NCBI RefSeq assembly: GCF_010183535.1
Contig: NC_071333.1
Coordinates: 19,590,587-19,654,586 of the forward strand
From: Caenorhabditis remanei
Lineage: Eukaryota > Nematoda > Chromadorea > Rhabditida > Rhabditidae
Direction: 5' to 3'
Length of the DNA: 64,000 nt
Shown: one piece after another, positions 61,701 through 64,000 of the stretch
How positions within the stretch are numbered: position 1 is the stretch's first letter
Layout of the letters: every line of letters starts with the position of its first letter
Notes under the pieces: generated by a model
Told to the model about the DNA's origin: nothing
Databases searched by the model: none
What the model saw: the letters and a program-made list of their open reading frames with translations, nothing else
Program-made: the position numbers and the translations under genes

Positions 61701-62491
61701 AGGAAATATCAAAAAGTGTTTAACTAACGAAATGAAATTTAATATTCGGAAAACATTTTGTTAGTCGAACAATATTTTATAGCTCCAAAGCCAGTAGAGA
61801 AACGAAGCTCAAAATCTTTCCTAACCTTAGTTTTCACATTACCGGCTGCTTCTAATTTCATCACTTTTGGCAGTATGATATTCGTATTGGCAGATGCAAG
61901 TAATGAAAAGTGGATGGGCTTCCTCGGCGAGACTCTCTAGGAAAAATTGATAGTTGTTTTGACAACTATACCTACAAAATTATTTTGGGAGTGTTTCTGC
62001 GCCAAAGGACTCGCTAATTTATGTGAGTGGAGAATAATGGAGTAGGTTTGATACTGTGTACCTCTGTTCTTTGAGAAAATATCTAAAAAAAAATGTTCAA
62101 CTAACAAAATACAATATAGTATTCATGAAATACTTTGTCAGTCCAAAAAGGTTTCGTAACTCTGAAGGCAGGCGAGTGCGGCTCTAGTAGTTACGCAAAA
62201 TTTCCACAGCTAAATTCTAAAATAAAACTCACTTGAGTTTTCTGACCGTTCCGTGTGTTCGATCGTTTTGGCTTTGGCGCAGAGTCTTCAGAAGCTGAGG
62301 ATAGTGAGCGATGGCAGGAAGCGGCTCTCTGTAATCATTCATGTTTGAAGAAGTGTATAATATTAAAATTATCATTACAAAAACTATAGAATTTCCATTC
62401 AGACTAAAATACTACAGATAAATGAAAATAGAAAAATACTTACCTTGGTTGAAGTTTCAGACGTTTTCGGAGTCTTTCTTGGACTAGTCAT
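58714..62491 (-). CDS. Transcription-factor-like protein with six divergent homeodomains
   Basis: Eleven exons, every intron in phase 0: 62491-62444, 62328-62233, 61343-61077, 61028-60861, 60610-60479, 60429-60295, 60248-60147, 60096-59947, 59898-59737, 59685-59500 and 59352-58714, giving 694 residues. Six units have homeodomain helices 1-2, such as FTEEQKEFAQKTLREFY or FSEEQKNFMKAKYEE, then an intron, then helix 3: GKFFYRKK, VSLWFKTNRDK, VYNFIQKVRTL, ILNFIKPPRRL, VVRWVYKRRIR and LAYFRMRRKL. An Asp/Glu/Ser tail of about 200 residues follows, with WSDSDD and KEEVED repeats. Trp48 survives in units 2 and 5, Arg53 in five of six, and Asn51 in none. Multi-homeodomain proteins such as C. elegans CEH-100 are known; exact orthology is not established. 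Confidence 0.8.
60645..60850 (+). mobile_element. Half of a CAGTAC-ended MITE in a homeodomain intron
   Basis: TA then CAGTACCGACCAAACAGATA, followed by AACTTTAAGAGTGTGTCATA and the shared interior; the right arm is missing. Lies in the intron between helix 2 and helix 3 of homeodomain 2. Confidence 0.65.
61445..62210. repeat. Diverged duplicated sequence in intron 2 of the homeodomain gene
   Basis: About 61660-61960 and 62000-62200 share TTCTTTGAG-AAATATC, GTTCAACTAAC-AAAT and CTCGCTAGCCTTCAGAG-like blocks, in the same order. A fragment at 61445-61560 resembles the core of the GC-rich-ended repeats. Confidence 0.45.
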
Positions 62492-64000
62492 CTTGGAAAT
62501 CAATATTCGAGTAAATTTGTCTGAAACTTTAAATAAATTTTTAAAAACAAGAGAGAGAGAGAGAGGGCGCAAGAGAGACAGAGAGAAGAAAATGAAGAAA
62601 CAGGCAAAGAAGGGAGAAATAGGCAGTGTGTGTGAGACAGCGGTCACCTCTGTTTGATTCATACGTGCATCCCTGGGTGATTTTGATCGGCGTGAGTCAA
62701 CCAAACGAGTGAATGTGAAAACGGATATATATGTGAGAGTGGAAAGATAGAAAAACCGTGCTGTTGAAAATAACAATTGTCAGCGAGCGACTAATGATAT
62801 GGATGTAGTGGAAGAAAGTAGGAAAATCAAAGTCTTCAAAAAAATAGTACTCTCAAAATGGTAATTCAAGATAATCTCAATTGAATCTCAATTGTGTAGG
62901 GTCCACTAATACATTACCGGCATTCATCTTTAGTAAATTAATTGTTATGATACTATTATATTTGATTATCTTTTTCACGATTTTTAATACATAAAAATTG
63001 ATACAAACAAGAAGAAAAAATGAGAAAAAGAGAGAAAAGAAAAAAGAGTAAGAAACAAAGAAAAGAGAAATAGGCAATGACAGTACGAGGGCGATCACCA
63101 CTGTTTGGTTTATACATACATCTCTGGGTTGGGTATATGTACTGGGAAGACGCAGAGAGAACACATTGACCATTGACAGATGTTGAATAGTAATTTAAGA
63201 TGATTACAATTGTATCTTATTTTTATGAAGTCCACTACCACATTAAAAGCATTCCTCTATTGTAAATTCATTGTCATGACACTACATTTATCCAAATTAT
63301 TTTGTATTTCATGCTTCTTTTCACGATTCTCTAATCGTTTTTCCAATAAACAAATAAATAATTGAGAAGGGAAAAAATGAAGTCAGAGACCGAAATAATA
63401 ATAATAACCAAATTTGAAAAATCCTTTTGTTTGGAACAAAAACGTATTCTACCTCTCTTTTTCTCTTGGAGACGCACCAGCCTATTAAAACAGGGCACAT
63501 TGAGCGTTTAGAGAACAGCGATGAGGGTGTGACCGGCTGTCCTCCCATCACCCCCGGTTGTGTGTGCCACGTCTCCTTTACTTGGGTTCGGAAAATACAT
63601 GGACGCTCACAAACCTTTCTGTTCTTTCTTTTCATGTTTCTTCGCTGCCTACAGAAAACGCGTCGAAGGTGCACCTGTCTCTTTTTTCATGATTATCTGG
63701 AAGGAGTAAGGCACCTATTTCCCTGTTAAAAAGGTCAAATATGGACTTCAGATCGCTCTATAAATGAGAGAGAGAAAGAAATAGAGAGGTACAGGCTACA
63801 AGTAAAATAAAACTATGATTTGGCTAATTATCAAAATGTATTCTTATATTTGCTAGTATGAAAATCATGAGAGAACTTTACATATGTCCCTCATCAGGTT
63901 TTTAATTAAAATCCTTTTTTGACTTTTAGCCCAGAAAATGGGCTCTTATCAAAAAAGGACGAATCTGCTTCTATTTTAAGAAGTACTGTATTTTTCCCAC
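62492..64000. other. Upstream region of the homeodomain gene with diverged tandem repeats
   Basis: Two to three diverged copies of a unit of about 330-450 bases. AGAAATAGGCAGTGTGTGTG at 62617 matches AGAAATAGGCAATGACAGTA at 63067; both are followed by GCGGTCACCTCTGTTTG / GCGATCACCACTGTTTG and CATCCCTGGG / CATCTCTGGG. A further block at 62895-62945 matches 63215-63280. AG microsatellite at 62548-62585. No gene seen. Confidence 0.5.

Overview
The window is nuclear DNA from a nematode, most likely a Caenorhabditis species other than C. elegans. The basis is the AT-rich composition, very short introns with GT...TTTTCAG borders, an F-box/FBA gene, a WDR-5 gene and many small foldback transposons. 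No bacterial-type operon, CRISPR array, rRNA or tRNA gene was recognised. Coding exons were traced by eye through splice sites and reading phase, so borders may be off by a base or two.

Layout. 0.6-3 kb: a gene tail and a small gene (both minus), flanked by an inverted repeat. 4.3-5.7 kb: coiled-coil gene with a RING-like C-terminus (plus). 7.6-8.4 kb: decayed coding remnants. 9.5-12.5 kb: F-box/FBA gene (minus) split by a 1.25 kb mariner. 13.2-15.0 kb: unknown 442-aa gene (minus). 16.2-18.3 kb: ER-type Hsp70 consisting only of the ATPase domain (minus). 18.9-23.9 kb: foldback repeats, one broken by an LTR-like insert; a second coiled-coil gene lies at 20.2-21.1 kb. 25.4-29.9 kb: gene with a long Asn/Arg-rich N-terminus and only the second half of a degenerate DEAD-box helicase. 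30.3-35.0 kb: young Ty3/gypsy-like LTR retrotransposon lacking the end of RNase H and integrase. 37.1-40.6 kb: second degenerate DEAD-box-like gene. 41.7-42.6 kb: third coiled-coil gene (minus). 43.2-44.2 kb: two tandem acidic-tail paralogues. 47.8-51.9 kb: RS-rich disordered protein with a duplicated exon and two possible 3' ends. 53.6-57.4 kb: WDR-5-type WD40 protein whose first intron holds a mariner nested in a MITE. 58.7-62.5 kb: protein with six divergent homeodomains (minus).

Taken together this resembles a fast-evolving, repeat-rich chromosome arm. The genes form no single pathway. WDR-5 (chromatin), the multi-homeodomain protein, the RS-rich protein and the DEAD-like proteins would act on chromatin or RNA; the Hsp70 would act in the ER; the F-box gene belongs to a rapidly duplicating nematode family. 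One MITE family with CAGTAC ends and TA target duplications sits in introns of five of these genes. The most unusual items are the six-homeodomain gene (none keeps Asn51), the two helicase-derived pseudoenzymes, and the ATPase-only Hsp70 with a His in place of its catalytic Asp.
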